Positions 45,602 through 56,037 of a DNA stretch of 64,000 bases are shown one piece after another. Made by a program: the position numbers and the translations under genes. Numbering within the stretch: position 1 is the stretch's first letter; each line of letters opens with the position of its first letter. A model generated the notes under the pieces. The model made no database searches. It was not told where the DNA came from and saw only the letters and a list, made by a program, of their open reading frames with translations. Origin of the DNA: Phanerodontia chrysosporium (Eukaryota; Basidiomycota; Agaricomycetes; Polyporales; Phanerochaetaceae); NCBI GenBank assembly GCA_001910725.1, contig MJGA01000011.1, forward strand, positions 744,001 through 808,000, in the 5' to 3' direction.

Positions 45602-46294
45602 CTTTACGTCAGTGAAAGTGATCGCGTAGACATTGCCCTGTAATGATGCAACGCGTGCCGGTCCCCAGATGTCTGAGTAAATGAGATTGGCGACCTGATC
45701 GATGGTGCCTGATGCGATCTCGGGGAATGGAGCACATGAGTGTTTGGCCTGAATGCAGGCATTGCAGACGAATCCAGGGTCCGAGGACGTATCGACGTCC
45801 ATTCCTTCGACGAGACCCTTGCGATACATTTCTGGAGTTGCGTCGTGTTGATGTGTCCAAGTGCACAGTGCCATTCGTACCAGATGTGCGTGCTGTTGCA
45901 CGCCATGAATGCGAGGGTGGAAGGTGCCGGAGTATGTCCCGAGGATGATCATGACATCATGTCCATGCAGTAAAGCTAGCCCATCTTGTAACTGACACTG
46001 ATAACGTGATTGCAGTCCTTGATGTGAAGGAGGTTGTCGGTGCCGTGGAAAGACATACTGGCTGAAGTGAGCGTGAGGAGGTTGTGTGGGAGGTTCGGTA
46101 ACCAGAGGCAATTCCTCAGGGTAGCGGTGATTTTCCCCTTTGGCATGGTGAAGATGACATCGACATCGCCTTATCTGAGTGCAGCTGTGCTGCCGACACC
46201 AATGATGGTGTGGCCGGGAGTGGGGGTGAGATTCTTGAAAGCGGCACGATTGCGCATGATGTGGCACTCGGACGCACTGTCCTCCAATTAGCAC
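45602..46294 (-). pseudogene. Copia-4 protease end and integrase N-terminal half
   Basis: The main frame on the minus strand reads WYEWHCALGHINTTQLQK near 45880 (H..H of the HHCC zinc finger), VEGMDVDTSSDPGFVCNACI (C..C), QAKHSCAPFPEIASG, LIYSDIWGPARVASLQGNVY and AITFTD at the LTR border. A frame change near 45960 separates it from the protease-like part. It continues at 38771. Confidence 0.82.
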
Positions 46295-47160
46295 TTGGTA
46301 CCTGGGGTGCTTGTGTAGGCTAGGGTAGTTGCTACGGATGAGTACAAGTTGTTCGAGGCTTTGTGTGACTTAGTGAGGTGGGCGCGGCTCGTGTTGCTGC
46401 TCGTGCCAAATCTCTGGTTCGAGGAGCGGCAGACGTTCTTCAGGTGTCCCTCTTTGCCACAGCTGTGGCAGAACACCCCCTTCAAGAATTCAGACTTCTT
46501 TGGCTTCTTGCCGTTACGTGCGACGAGTGTGGTGGTCGTGTTCCCCTTCCATTGCCATCGAAGGTTTTCGCTCAGAACGCATCCGATGACGTCAGACGAC
46601 TTCTCGACGTTGTTCTGAGCGGTGACGAAGCTTTCCCAGCTTGGGGGAAGCGCAGACAAGATGTTGAAGGTGAAGTCTTCGTCTGTGATCTTGCTGGCGG
46701 CTTCTGCAGCCTTGGTCTGCATCTTCCTTTTTCAGCTCGTCCTCCATGTTCACTTCCTTATTCATCTCGTACTTCTGTAGCCTCCTCACCAGCGTGACCC
46801 TAGCCATGGTGCCCTAGGTCGCATACATATTTTTCAGCATGTCCCATGCTGACTTCGCAGTCTTGCAAGACACAATGTGTATGGCGACGGCGGGAGAGCA
46901 TTGGAGGTGGATCGTGGAGATTGCCTTCCGATCTTTCCGCTTTCAGACGGTAGCAGTGGTCCCCTCATGGCACATTGTTTCCCCGGTAACATACTCGAGG
47001 AGGTCGAGCTTGATGAGGATGTCTCATTCCTTGATAGACCAAGAGGAGTAGTTTTTTGAGCCTTTGAGAGGCTCGATGCGTACAGTGTGCAGCGCATCCG
47101 ATATCTTGCTCACGTGGCAAGATCAGCAATCTGGTGCCTAGGTGTGATGTGACGTATCCG
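46295..47160 (-). pseudogene. Copia-4 gag
   Basis: The start is near 47150 in a broken frame (LEPLKGSKNYSSWSIKE-like near 47060). Then come MKNMYAT-like sequence near 46830, RVTLVRRLQKYEMNKEVNME near 46800, FTFNILSALPPSWESFVTAQ near 46670 and a zinc knuckle CHSCGKEGHLKNVC near 46460. Frame changes near 46740 and 47040. The 20-residue limit prevents quoting more, but the order is that of copia Gag. Confidence 0.8.
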
Positions 47161-47282
47161 ACATCTGGTGATGTCACAGGAATGATCTACAATGGATCTG
47201 CAGTAGCAAGATTCGGTCCGCGTTGACCGTAGCAAAGGGTGAGATGGTGTTTGGGGCGACTTAGAGCATAGGGCTCATACCC

Positions 47283-47675
47283 TGTTGTGATGCGCAGACT
47301 CTGGGATAGAGGAGGATAACATAATAATATTTTTGACAATTTTCTACGGCTTTTATAGACTATGTAGCTATACTTCCATGTATCTAAAGTAAGCAATAAA
47401 CAAATGACAAATGCTCGCTCTGAAAAAGGCGGAAGCTAATCTATGAGATTGATGGGTGAGCGTTGGGAATTGATAAGGGCAGAATCTAATCTAGGGATTA
47501 CTCAGAGCGGAAAAGAGAAATGGGAAAGGTGGCGAAACTTGTCCTGCCACAAGACCTTGTAAGGATACGCCGATGGCGCATCTTTTGATGGGCGCTCAGC
47601 GCTTCAGCCCTTTGGGCGCACCGGAGCTTTTGACTTCTGTCTTCATGACGGTTTTGAGTGTGCCCTGGCAGGGCA
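47283..47675 (-). repeat. Copia-4 5' LTR
   Basis: 393 bp, partner of 35373-35774; ends TTTCAACA, followed by the TTTAC target copy. Confidence 0.92.
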
Positions 47676-48019
47676 ACTTTCAACATTTACTGAGCCAGGA
47701 CCTTATAAATTGATACCGAGGGTAGCAAACTGCACGTCATTCAGTGTTGCAGCCCCGGCTTAAATGGTATGGCTGGCTGCACAATCTATAAAAGCAGAAC
47801 ACATCAGCAAGTAGAGCTCGCAAATACTTGTGCTTGTTGCCATACTTTGTAGAAGTATAAAAGGTCTCTCTCTTCTTCTTTCTTAATAGATCACTAATTA
47901 AAAGTAACTAGCTATTTTCTCACCTCAACTATCACCATCTCTTGGTGTGGGCTCTGTATTATTAACTTAAGTGGGATTCAGTTCTAATAAGGGTAGTTAG
48001 TCCACCAGTGCAAATAGAC
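47676..48019. other. Spacer, nothing assigned
   Basis: No gene. GTAGTTAGTCCACCAGTGC at 47995-48013 has a cousin near 55193 beyond the LTR-C insertion, a local duplication. Confidence 0.5.
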
Positions 48020-48568
48020 TGTCACAGTTTTTCATCTCAACCTCTAGGGTTAGGGGCAATAGGTAACAGAAGCGATTACTCTGAACTGTGACATGCAGAA
48101 GTGCTGGAATGACAGCCCTAGGCTCGGAGCTGGTCACGTGATACAGTGGTCACGTGATGCGCAAATGTGTGGTATTCCAGGGTCACATAGTCGAAGGTCT
48201 AGAAGCAAACAAGGGTCTGGAAGCGCTGAGACACTCCAGAATGGACTTGAAAGTCCTGGAGGTCTCTGAACAGGTCCGGATAGTGCTGGAATGTTCTGGA
48301 GGTTTCTGGAACATTGTAGGAACATTTAGGAATGTGTAGGACATCAGTAAAACTACACCTCAGCTTCTCGCACTTGCAGACGCTTCCAGCTTTTGACAGC
48401 AACTTTCAGCTTTTGAAAGAGCAACTTATCATCTTTCACTTGGAGCTTTCTCCGTCTCTTAGTTCAGCTTTCCCGGCATGATCCTGAATGCCGCTCTGCG
48501 AGTTAGTTGCACCCATAACGTTTACGCTAGCACCATGCTTGTGAGACCAAGATTATTTATTGCTATTT

Positions 48569-51500
48569 CTAAGACAACAGCTCGTGAGAATGGTGGTCCG
48601 CGTACTTATTGACATAGAAAGCTCGAAACACATCTAAACTGTCTGTATAAGCCAATGTGTGTGGCACAAAGTCTTCTCCGAACACTGGAAGTAAGTGCGC
48701 ACTACGTACAATACTATCAATATGAATGATATCCATCACTCGCCCTCCAGCTCGGTTGATGTCAGGCTTCACAATCCAAAGCCCAGTGTCACGGCATGGT
48801 GTGTCCGAGATAGGTGAAAACCATGACACGAGAGCACAACGAAGATCCACCCCAAAGTGTTTGAAAGCGAAGAATAGAAGCACGCGCGCTGTAAGCAAAC
48901 CCCGAAACCCAGGAATACTTGAGTCAGCGTTGATATAGACGCAATCTCGACGTGCCGGTCCTCCCCGCCATGATGGAACCGACCGTATACGTTCACGACG
49001 CATGCCAGAAGTGCCAGACAGATCGCTCGGAGCATAGTATGTTGAGATGGCGGAGGGGTAGACTGATACGTGGGCAGGGGCGTCCGGACAAAGGGAGATG
49101 TCAACCTCGGCGCCCGGTACAGCGGCGTGGGGATTCGAGATGTCATAGAGGAAGCGGCGAATGAGTTCAGGAAGAGTGGGATATCCAAGGACCTCGGCCA
49201 GAGCGTTTAATTGTCGTGGATATCCACGGCCTAGCAGAGGATTAGCTGACAGCGTATGGACTATAGTGCAACAGACGTACTCGCACACTGAGCAAGGGCA
49301 ACCTCTGCCTGCACCTGCTCGCCATCTACTGCACCGTCGTCATCGTCGTCGTCATCGGGCTCGTTCTGAGCACTGGTGGTGGGTCCTGCGTCGGACAACA
49401 GTGCAGATGGAAAGCGAGTGAGTAAGCCAGGAAGCGGGCCGTCCAACATTCCGCAAGATGCGAGTTCGGTACGGAAAGCAGCAAGTTTGTCGAGTCGCTG
49501 GTTAGTGACCAGCATCTGCGACAGGGCATTGTGCTTGCTGGACCGTCGGTAGGGTTCTTTCACAGCCTTGATGTGTTTGGACTCGGTGATGGAAGAGCAG
49601 AGCCCGTTCGGGGCGCCAAAGAGAATGATTAGTCGGCGATAGTGAACGAGAGCGTGCTGTCGGGGTAGGGAAATGCCGTCGGGACGCACACCCTCATGAA
49701 CGAATACTTCACGCTCACGGTGAAAGCGCGAGAGCATCTCATCGATTGCCACGAGGGTGTCTTCATCGATGACGTCCCGCCGAACAAGGTGGCAGAAGTC
49801 GAGAAATGCACTGAATGTTCGGATGATTCCTGCTGGGACATGGCCGGCAATTGCTGAAAGATACACCTACCAGCATCATGCAGTCAGCGCAGTGCGTCCA
49901 TAAGCAGGGCTCAGTCTTGCGCACCTTCATTAAAGCCTTTGAATCATCACCCGTCCACTGCTTAAACCCCCGACCTTCCGGAAATCGTCGTAGTCCTGGG
50001 AACGGAGGTGCGAGCGCGATGCTAGTCATAAGCACATGTAAGTCATTGCGCGCATCTAGTACTGTGAGTTCTGAACGCACCGGCGGTCGATGTCAGCCAT
50101 GATCGCAGTCGCTCGTGCCCTTCCGTGTCTCAGTACGAGGTACTCCTCCACCCAGGTGACCAGGTGATCCTTGAACGTCCCTTTGATGACTTGATGTAGG
50201 AGGTCGGGTGAAAGGAGCTCGTGGATATTCGCCCGAGGGAAGTTGGCAGTGAACGGCTGCGGGAGCATGGAATGAGCATGGAATAGTAGGCGATAGATGG
50301 CCAAGACGAGGCGCACCGTGGTATCTCTAATAATTCCGTAATCATCCCACATCGCCTTGGTATCGAGCACATCTTGCAGTAGTGCCGTGTGTTCGTGAGA
50401 GCGACTAATTCCACCGTGATCCAGGTCGTCTGGATTTGCAATACATCTACCAGTAGTACACCATAAGCTGTTGCAATGCGCGAGTAACAGGTGACGCACC
50501 TTGGACACCATCCTTGTACGATGCAAGCTAATAGGGCTTGCTCAGGGTAATCCGCGATGTACGGACCGAGACCATACACGACTCGTCGGTAGTGGCCATC
50601 AGCACATCGGACAACTTCAGGAATGGTCATTCCTGGGCGAAGTGACTGCAGGATGTGTGTCAGGCTGGCATGAAAGAGCTCTCGACGGAACTTGCGGAAG
50701 GCAGGGTCACTTTGATATTGGCGATCAGCTGGTCAGCCACTCGCAAAGTCAGTGTATGCATGACCGTCATGATTGGGTAGGACGTACTCTTCAGAATAGC
50801 AAGGAACCCAATCAAGGCGACAGCATTGCGATGCGCACGACGGACGTTGTTGTGAACCACCCCAGATGACATGTACAATGGGTAGTATTCGTTTTGCCCT
50901 GTTGCGACCGATACTGTCGTCTTGTCGCTCCCAAGTATTATCGGGCAAAACATTGCACCATGTGCTGCTGGATCTTGTGCGATTATATCCTGTTTTTCGC
51001 TCAGAATAAGATTTCAGCAAGATAGAACCTGGACTCACGGCTTGTTTCCACGCCCAGCTCCCAGACATAAAGTCCCGATACTCCCGCTTTCCCCTCCGGT
51101 TATATACGCGCTTCGGAGAAAAGTCCATCTCCGTCCTGAAGTCGGGATTGCCAAGCATGTTGTGGATCACCAGTCTCGGACACCGAAAGAAGACCTCGTA
51201 GCCGCGGGTCATCCATGGTGGCATGTCGATCTCAGGAGCCGGGCCGTTGAACTCGCAGGTGAACTGCTGCCAGGGGACTTCTCCGCATGGTATGTCGTCA
51301 ATGAGCTCTTTCATATGTTTGTGGTCGTTGAAAAGCAGGTTGCCGTACTTTGAAGCCAGTAGCTGCATGAGAAAGTTTACGCCACTTGCAGCCATCTGTT
51401 CTTGCCGAAAGAAGAAGTCGGCGTCCTCAAAGTGTTCACGGTCATCGAAGGGGGAATAATCGTCCGCTTTACGCAAGCTTGCAGGGGAGGGGCGTGTATT

Positions 51501-51889
51501 TTCTGGCAGAAATTCACCATCTGCGTCGCAAGGACGTCCTAAATGACGAAGATAATCGTTAGACTGCTAGAGCCTGTAGACATGTCCATAGGGCTTACCA
51601 TTCAGTAGCGGGTGGTATTCGGTCCTTGAACAAGGTGGCGAACTGTCCGAAAATGGTGGCGACGCGCCCAAGGGATGGTCTGAAGAGATGGGAGAGGGGG
51701 GAGATTGTGCGGGTGCTCAGAGTTCGAGAACGGTTGTAGATTTATAGCCATGGGTGGTGGTGGGGAACGGCGCCGGTGGACGGTGTTCATATGTCGTGAC
51801 AGGCCTGAATGTGAGCTTAGAAGTTTGTTACAACCAGAAATAGGGCAAGAAAGGTTGCGGGGGCGGAAGATTCGTCCAGATTGAGGCAT
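48569..51889 (-). CDS. Plavaka transposase (eight exons, one possible frameshift)
   Basis: The start is ATG 51889. A C2H2 finger comes first (C-x4-C-x12-H-x4-H within CPISGCNKLLSSHSGLSRHM), then a Pro/Ser linker. Conserved Plavaka blocks follow: LLNGRPCDADG, AMFCPIILGSDKTTVSVATG, QNEYYPLYMSSGVVHNNVRR, WCPRC, LLSPDLLHQVIKGTFKDHLV, GRGFKQWTGDDSKALMKVYL, LFGAPNGLCSSITESKHIKA and NKYADHHSHELL at the end. Introns: 51539-51598, 50990-51038, 50729-50787, 50447-50499, 50022-50080, 49867-49924 and a short 49246-49280. All phases agree. The eight exons total 2948 nt, so one extra base, best placed in the C6 run near 51693-51699, is needed for a continuous frame of about 982 residues. It could be a true frameshift or a sequence error. 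Confidence 0.88.
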
Positions 51890-52111
51890 AGTGACGTCCG
51901 TGCAAAATATGTTGAGGTTGGGTAGAGGCGGTGGGCAGCCAAAGCGTGTTTGTGCTGCACGGTTGAGGCAAGCTCAAAGTCGATCGGAGCCGATCTGCAA
52001 CCAAATCGAACCGGTCCATTGGTCAGCAATATTCCTTTACGATCTCTCCCGGTGCGACTCACCAATTTTCGACGACACCAGCCTCTGTACTGGCCATCCC
52101 TCTTCCAAGCC
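51890..52111. promoter_or_regulatory. Shared divergent promoter region of the Plavaka element
   Basis: 222 bp separate the two opposed start codons. There is no clear TATA box. The two genes probably share control, an inference from spacing. Confidence 0.45.
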
Positions 52112-54406
52112 ATGCCGCCTCTAAACGTTGCCAGGGTCAAGAAGCAGCAAGCACAGCAGCGACCTCCGGCAGCACCATCACGGGTGACGACTCGTTCAAC
52201 GAACAAAGACACGCATCCTGGTGTAAAACACGGGTTAGCTCCAAGACCCCGTCGCTCTTCTCAGCAAGTACAAGCCGAGCGTAACTCACAAGTTCAGGCG
52301 AAGGCTCTTGAGCAGGCACAGCTCGACAAAGCTGTTGAAAAGCTTGCTGATCTAGAAAACCGTCAGCAGGAGGAAGACGAGCGCATGGAAGTCGAAACTG
52401 ACCCTTCAACGGAGCCAGCCCAGCAAAATCGGGCCATGCAACCAGCGGTCATTGCACAGCATCTACAAGATGACCTTCAAAACGGCGAGACCGAAGACAG
52501 ACTGGTCTGTTCACCAGGTAGAGTATATCAGATGAGAATAAGCGTACAAGAGATCTGCTCACCTTCTACTTGCAGTGCTCGGAAATGAAGCTCTCACTAA
52601 CGAGGTCGGCAACACAGAAGAATCCCCGTACGAGGGTGACGATGATGACTATGAGCTTGAAGAATCGTCAAGCGACTCGGGGCAAGACGGTGATAGGCAA
52701 GGACTTGGCTCCGACCTCGAGATGGACGAAGATGATTTGGCCATCGCCAGAAAGTCTGCTGTCCGTGGTAAGGGTACGAAGTCTCGCGTAGGGCGTGAGG
52801 TGATTGAGGCGAAGAGAAAGAGTCTGCAGCAAGGTCGCAAGGCAGATAATGAGGTGGGCGGAAAGCGAAAGGCACCAGAGCTGGATACGCACGTTCACAC
52901 AGTTGTCAACGGCTTGCTGCATGCTGATGAGTTTCCTTTCCCAGCGTCGCCTCAGGGAAGAAGACCAAGACGCTCAAGGCTATCGGCGGTCTATCAGACG
53001 AATGGCGCGCTGCTCAACAAAAAGCTCTCACCACCGTCCCCATTGCTGCTCCAGATCCTGAGATTGAGATAACCGTCAACGATTGCGCCGGCCTTGACGA
53101 CGAAGAGACGGGGGATGCTGGAAGGGAGCGTGAAATGACGGTCTGTGCATCAAACACCCGGTCAGCTGCACTACCTTCGGCCACGGTGTCCCAGGTACGT
53201 ACCTTTACCCATGCCCATGTTGGTTGCTATATGTTCGTGACAATGAAATCTAGAGCCTTGTCAAAATTAAGACGACTATTACCCTAGGCTCTTCCAATAG
53301 TCGACAGAAGGCGAAGGACGGCCGGCAGGCAAAGCCAAAAGTTACTGAGCTGACCCCAGAGCTTGCGCAAGTTTTCTCGAATGCTATCTCACCTCTCATC
53401 AAGGAACATGCTGGCACGCAGGCGGCATGGTACAAGGTAACTGCCCGCGACCTTCAGAACATCATACCGAAGGCCATCGGTTCCGAGGCTGCACAGAAAT
53501 ACGATCTGTCGGATTCAGCAGATCCGTTGGTCAAGCTTGTGAGTAAATCGCAATACATTGAGCATAGCGAGAGCTTACCGGCATGGTGTGAGTGCACGGA
53601 CGCGGTGAACGCATGGAAGAACCGTTTCGCGAAAGCCGCAGAAACGGCTGTCAGGACGATGATTGAAGACGACCCTTATCTCGACTCTAAGGAGAAAATC
53701 AAGGACCTGGTGGCTTATCTGTTGGGAGACGAGGCCAGCCAGGCTCCATTCATCTGGAAGAGCTGGGGCGGCGGTACACAACGATCAGTACGTGTTGCTC
53801 AGTTTGATCTCCGCGGCACGGGCCAAATCGCAGCGAACTCACCAGCTACTTGTTGATATGTTAGGGTCGCTTTTCAAACCCACTTATCGTCGCTACCTTC
53901 GCTCCCCATGTCACCAAGGCACTTCTGCCTGTCGAAGCCCTTGGCCATGCCACGACCGGGTTTGCTAGAGGCGCATTGATTCATACCATTCTTGCGGTGC
54001 GCCTACTCAGCTCCATGTCTTGCATGCTCGCCAGCCACTTACCATGTCATACTAGGTCAACCGTGCGTTGCGGTTCTGGGCCACAGGTCAATATGTTGAG
54101 CCAGCCGTCAAGAAGGCCGGGTACTTTTCGCAAGATAACTGGGGCGACAAGATGGAGTGGGTGACAGACGAGCATACCAACGAGAAGCGCTTGAAGTTGG
54201 TCCCTCGAACAACTCGCTGGGTGAAGGCCGTGGATGGGCTCGGTGAAAGGGAGTGGCAGCGCTTGCGCGATCGGGCATTCGAGTACGTGCAGGCCAGCAG
54301 TGAAACCGCCATCCCCGATTTGGTCACGGAGGCCTCCACCGCAAGCGCGTTGTCCGAAGCAGACGATTTCGACCTCAAGTCAGATGTCCCGGATGAAGAT
54401 GATTAA
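52112..54406 (+). CDS. Second Plavaka-element gene, unknown function (seven exons)
   Basis: Not recognised as a named family. It starts at ATG 52112 (MPPLNVARVKKQQAQQ). Exons: 52112-52517, 52576-52888, 52945-53194, 53254-53538, 53593-53787, 53865-53996, 54056-54406; 1932 nt, 643 residues, all in frame. The second intron (52889-52944) needs a GC-AG border; the others are GT-AG, 54-77 nt. The N-terminal half is disordered: basic, Gln-rich helix (ALEQAQLDKAVEKLADLENR), then acidic (YEGDDDDYELEESSSDSGQD) and Lys/Arg-rich, suggesting nuclear location. The C-terminal half looks globular (AWKNRFAKAAETAVRTMIED, FSNPLIVATFAPHV, ALRFWATGQYVEPA) and ends acidic. Open throughout, so it has been under selection recently. 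Confidence 0.8.
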
Positions 54407-54717
54407 CATGTTGGGCCAACACCACGACTATCACCGACATACGTGCCACATAGTAGTACCAGGTCGCACCACCCGTCGCCGACTCGTCATTGCGGTACTG
54501 ACAGTAGTACTGCCGGAGGGGTTTGCAGGAGGTGTTTCTCGGCACTCATGTTTTGCCTCGTCCATGTACTCCGTAGTGTACGCTGATATACATGGTCCTG
54601 TCTGCTACAATCGAGTGCGCACGGCGCGTGGTAGGCGGAGATCTGCGGCGTCTTTCATGACAGCTTTCGGACGTCTTTTCGAACTTGCACAACTCCAGCG
54701 TCTTTCATAAGCCTGGC

Positions 54718-54758
54718 GCGTCTTTCAAATGCCATGGCACATGGCATTTGAAAGACGC
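54718..54758. repeat. Perfect 19-bp inverted repeat at the Plavaka right end
   Basis: The arms 54718-54736 and 54740-54758 begin and end with GCGTCTTTC/GAAAGACGC and are separated by GCA. The same GTCTTTC core recurs near 54648, 54672 and 54700 and inverted near 54814. Probably a transposase-binding or hairpin signal. Confidence 0.85.
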
Positions 54759-55118
54759 ACCGGTCTTCTTAGCTTTCACAACTTCCAGAACTTATGCACT
54801 TATAAAAGATCGGAAAGACGGGGTGTAGTTTCACTGATGGAGAATGTAGAAATGTCTGTAGGGCACTAGCCAATAGCGTAGTAGGTATTAGGTAGTTAGA
54901 ACCCTGAACACTGGTTCCTGGGGACCTGGTGCACATGTATATAAACCCTGAGGGCTGGGGTGCCTCTCCAGCTTCAATCTCATTGCATCTCACCTCTCTA
55001 GTCTCTATACCTCATCTTCAAGCTTGGCTACACCCTTTGTAGTCCAAGTGAACCTTTGCCAGTGAGTATTACTGGTTGGTTTGGTGTATAGGTGCTAGGG
55101 CAGCACATTTTTATGATA

Positions 55119-56037
55119 CAGACATTGTGGTGGTAGTCTATGACTTACTCAGTCTTTAGTCTGGGGCCCTCCATCTACAGTAAGAATAGTTAGTCCACCA
55201 GAGCACTTGGACATTGTAGTAGTAGCCTATTACTTGCTCTAGTTTAGTCTATGTTAGCTCTTTAGTCCAGCAAGGCACCTGGTTAATTGAGCTATTTGGT
55301 TCTGAAGGTTTAGTTATTGGTCTACAGTTTACATGTAAGTTATAACAAGCAGGCTATACTTACTTAATTATTACTCAGTTCATGGTTATAAGTAAAAATA
55401 AGCAAGCAAGGCTTACTGTACTTACTCTTTGGTTACTAGGATCTTACTTACAAGTGTTACTTGTCCTTAAGTCTTATTACCTTACCTCCTTTTAGAAGAC
55501 TATCTCTTTTACCTCTACACACTATTCTATCCTCTGTATACCTATTATACTAGCAATACCTTTCCTCCACATGAATATCTGAGGCAGTAGTCAACCAATA
55601 GTCTGGTTCACCTCACTCGGTTACCTTAGGTAATATTCTTTGCCCAAGGTATAAAGCACGATAGCTATACACAGACCTAATTTTTTATTTGATCTTTTTA
55701 TCATTCTTTTGCCTAGTTGCATAATTATTAGGTTAGAAACAGGTATTATATATCAGCTCTGCCTGTACAGTAGCACTGCAACTTTGACCCCCTTTGTTTA
55801 TCAAGTCCTATTTCTTGTCTAACTTGTTCTATTTCTTGTCTAACTTGTTCTATTTCTTGTCTAACTCCAGCTCAGTTGTGTGGCAACTAAGAAAAATGCA
55901 TCTGCACCTACAAAACCTCTGTCTTAACACTGGTGGGCACTTAGCAGAAATATATACTGTAAAGAATTACAGTTCTCTGATAGTCAGGCTGCAGACATTA
56001 CAATTACATAGTCAAGCAAGGTAATCACTTGTATCCA
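55119..56037. other. AT-rich spacer with a short tandem repeat
   Basis: No gene. A 21-bp unit containing TATTTCTTGTCTAAC is repeated three times at 55808-55866. TAGTCTA and CTTACT motifs recur loosely at 55140-55460. This is the junction between the transposon island and the host genes. Confidence 0.6.

Larger units (their letters stand above)
35373..47675 (-). mobile_element. Copia-4, minus-strand copia holding nested insertions
   Basis: Matching LTRs lie at 35373-35774 (402 bp, 3' LTR) and 47283-47675 (393 bp, 5' LTR), both TGTTGTGATGCGCAGAC... to TTTCAACA in the plus sense. Flanks TTCAC (35368-35372) and TTTAC (47676-47680) differ by one transition. A purine tract (TTGAGGGGAG on the minus strand) abuts the 3' LTR, and a primer-site region like that of copia-3 lies just upstream of 47283. 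Removing 37724-38418 and 38772-45601 leaves about 4.8 kb with gag, integrase, RT and RNase H in copia order. Confidence 0.93.
48342..54839. mobile_element. Plavaka-type (CACTA-like) DNA transposon, nearly intact
   Basis: 6498 bp. Terminal inverted repeats are CATCAGTAAAACTACACC (left) and CATCAGTGAAACTACACC (right, reverse complement), one mismatch in 18. GA is duplicated at 48340-48341 and 54840-54841; taking it once restores the LTR-C sequence length exactly. It holds two genes in divergent orientation: a Plavaka transposase (minus) and a protein of unknown function (plus). The right subterminal zone has at least four GTCTTTC/GAAAGAC motifs and a perfect hairpin. Confidence 0.93.
48020..55118 (+). 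repeat. Solo LTR-C split by a Plavaka element
   Basis: The LTR-C parts are 48020-48341 (from TGTCACAG) and 54840-55118 (to TATGATA). Joined at the duplicated GA they match 16583-17185 and 20440-21039 along their length. Target copies are TAGAC (48015-48019) and CAGAC (55119-55123), one transition apart. TATA-like GTATATAAACC lies near 54937. Confidence 0.92.

Noticed and set aside
55794..56024. Short protein with repeated FLSNLFY motif
   Set aside because: The repeat comes from a 21-bp tandem DNA repeat with no start context or conservation.
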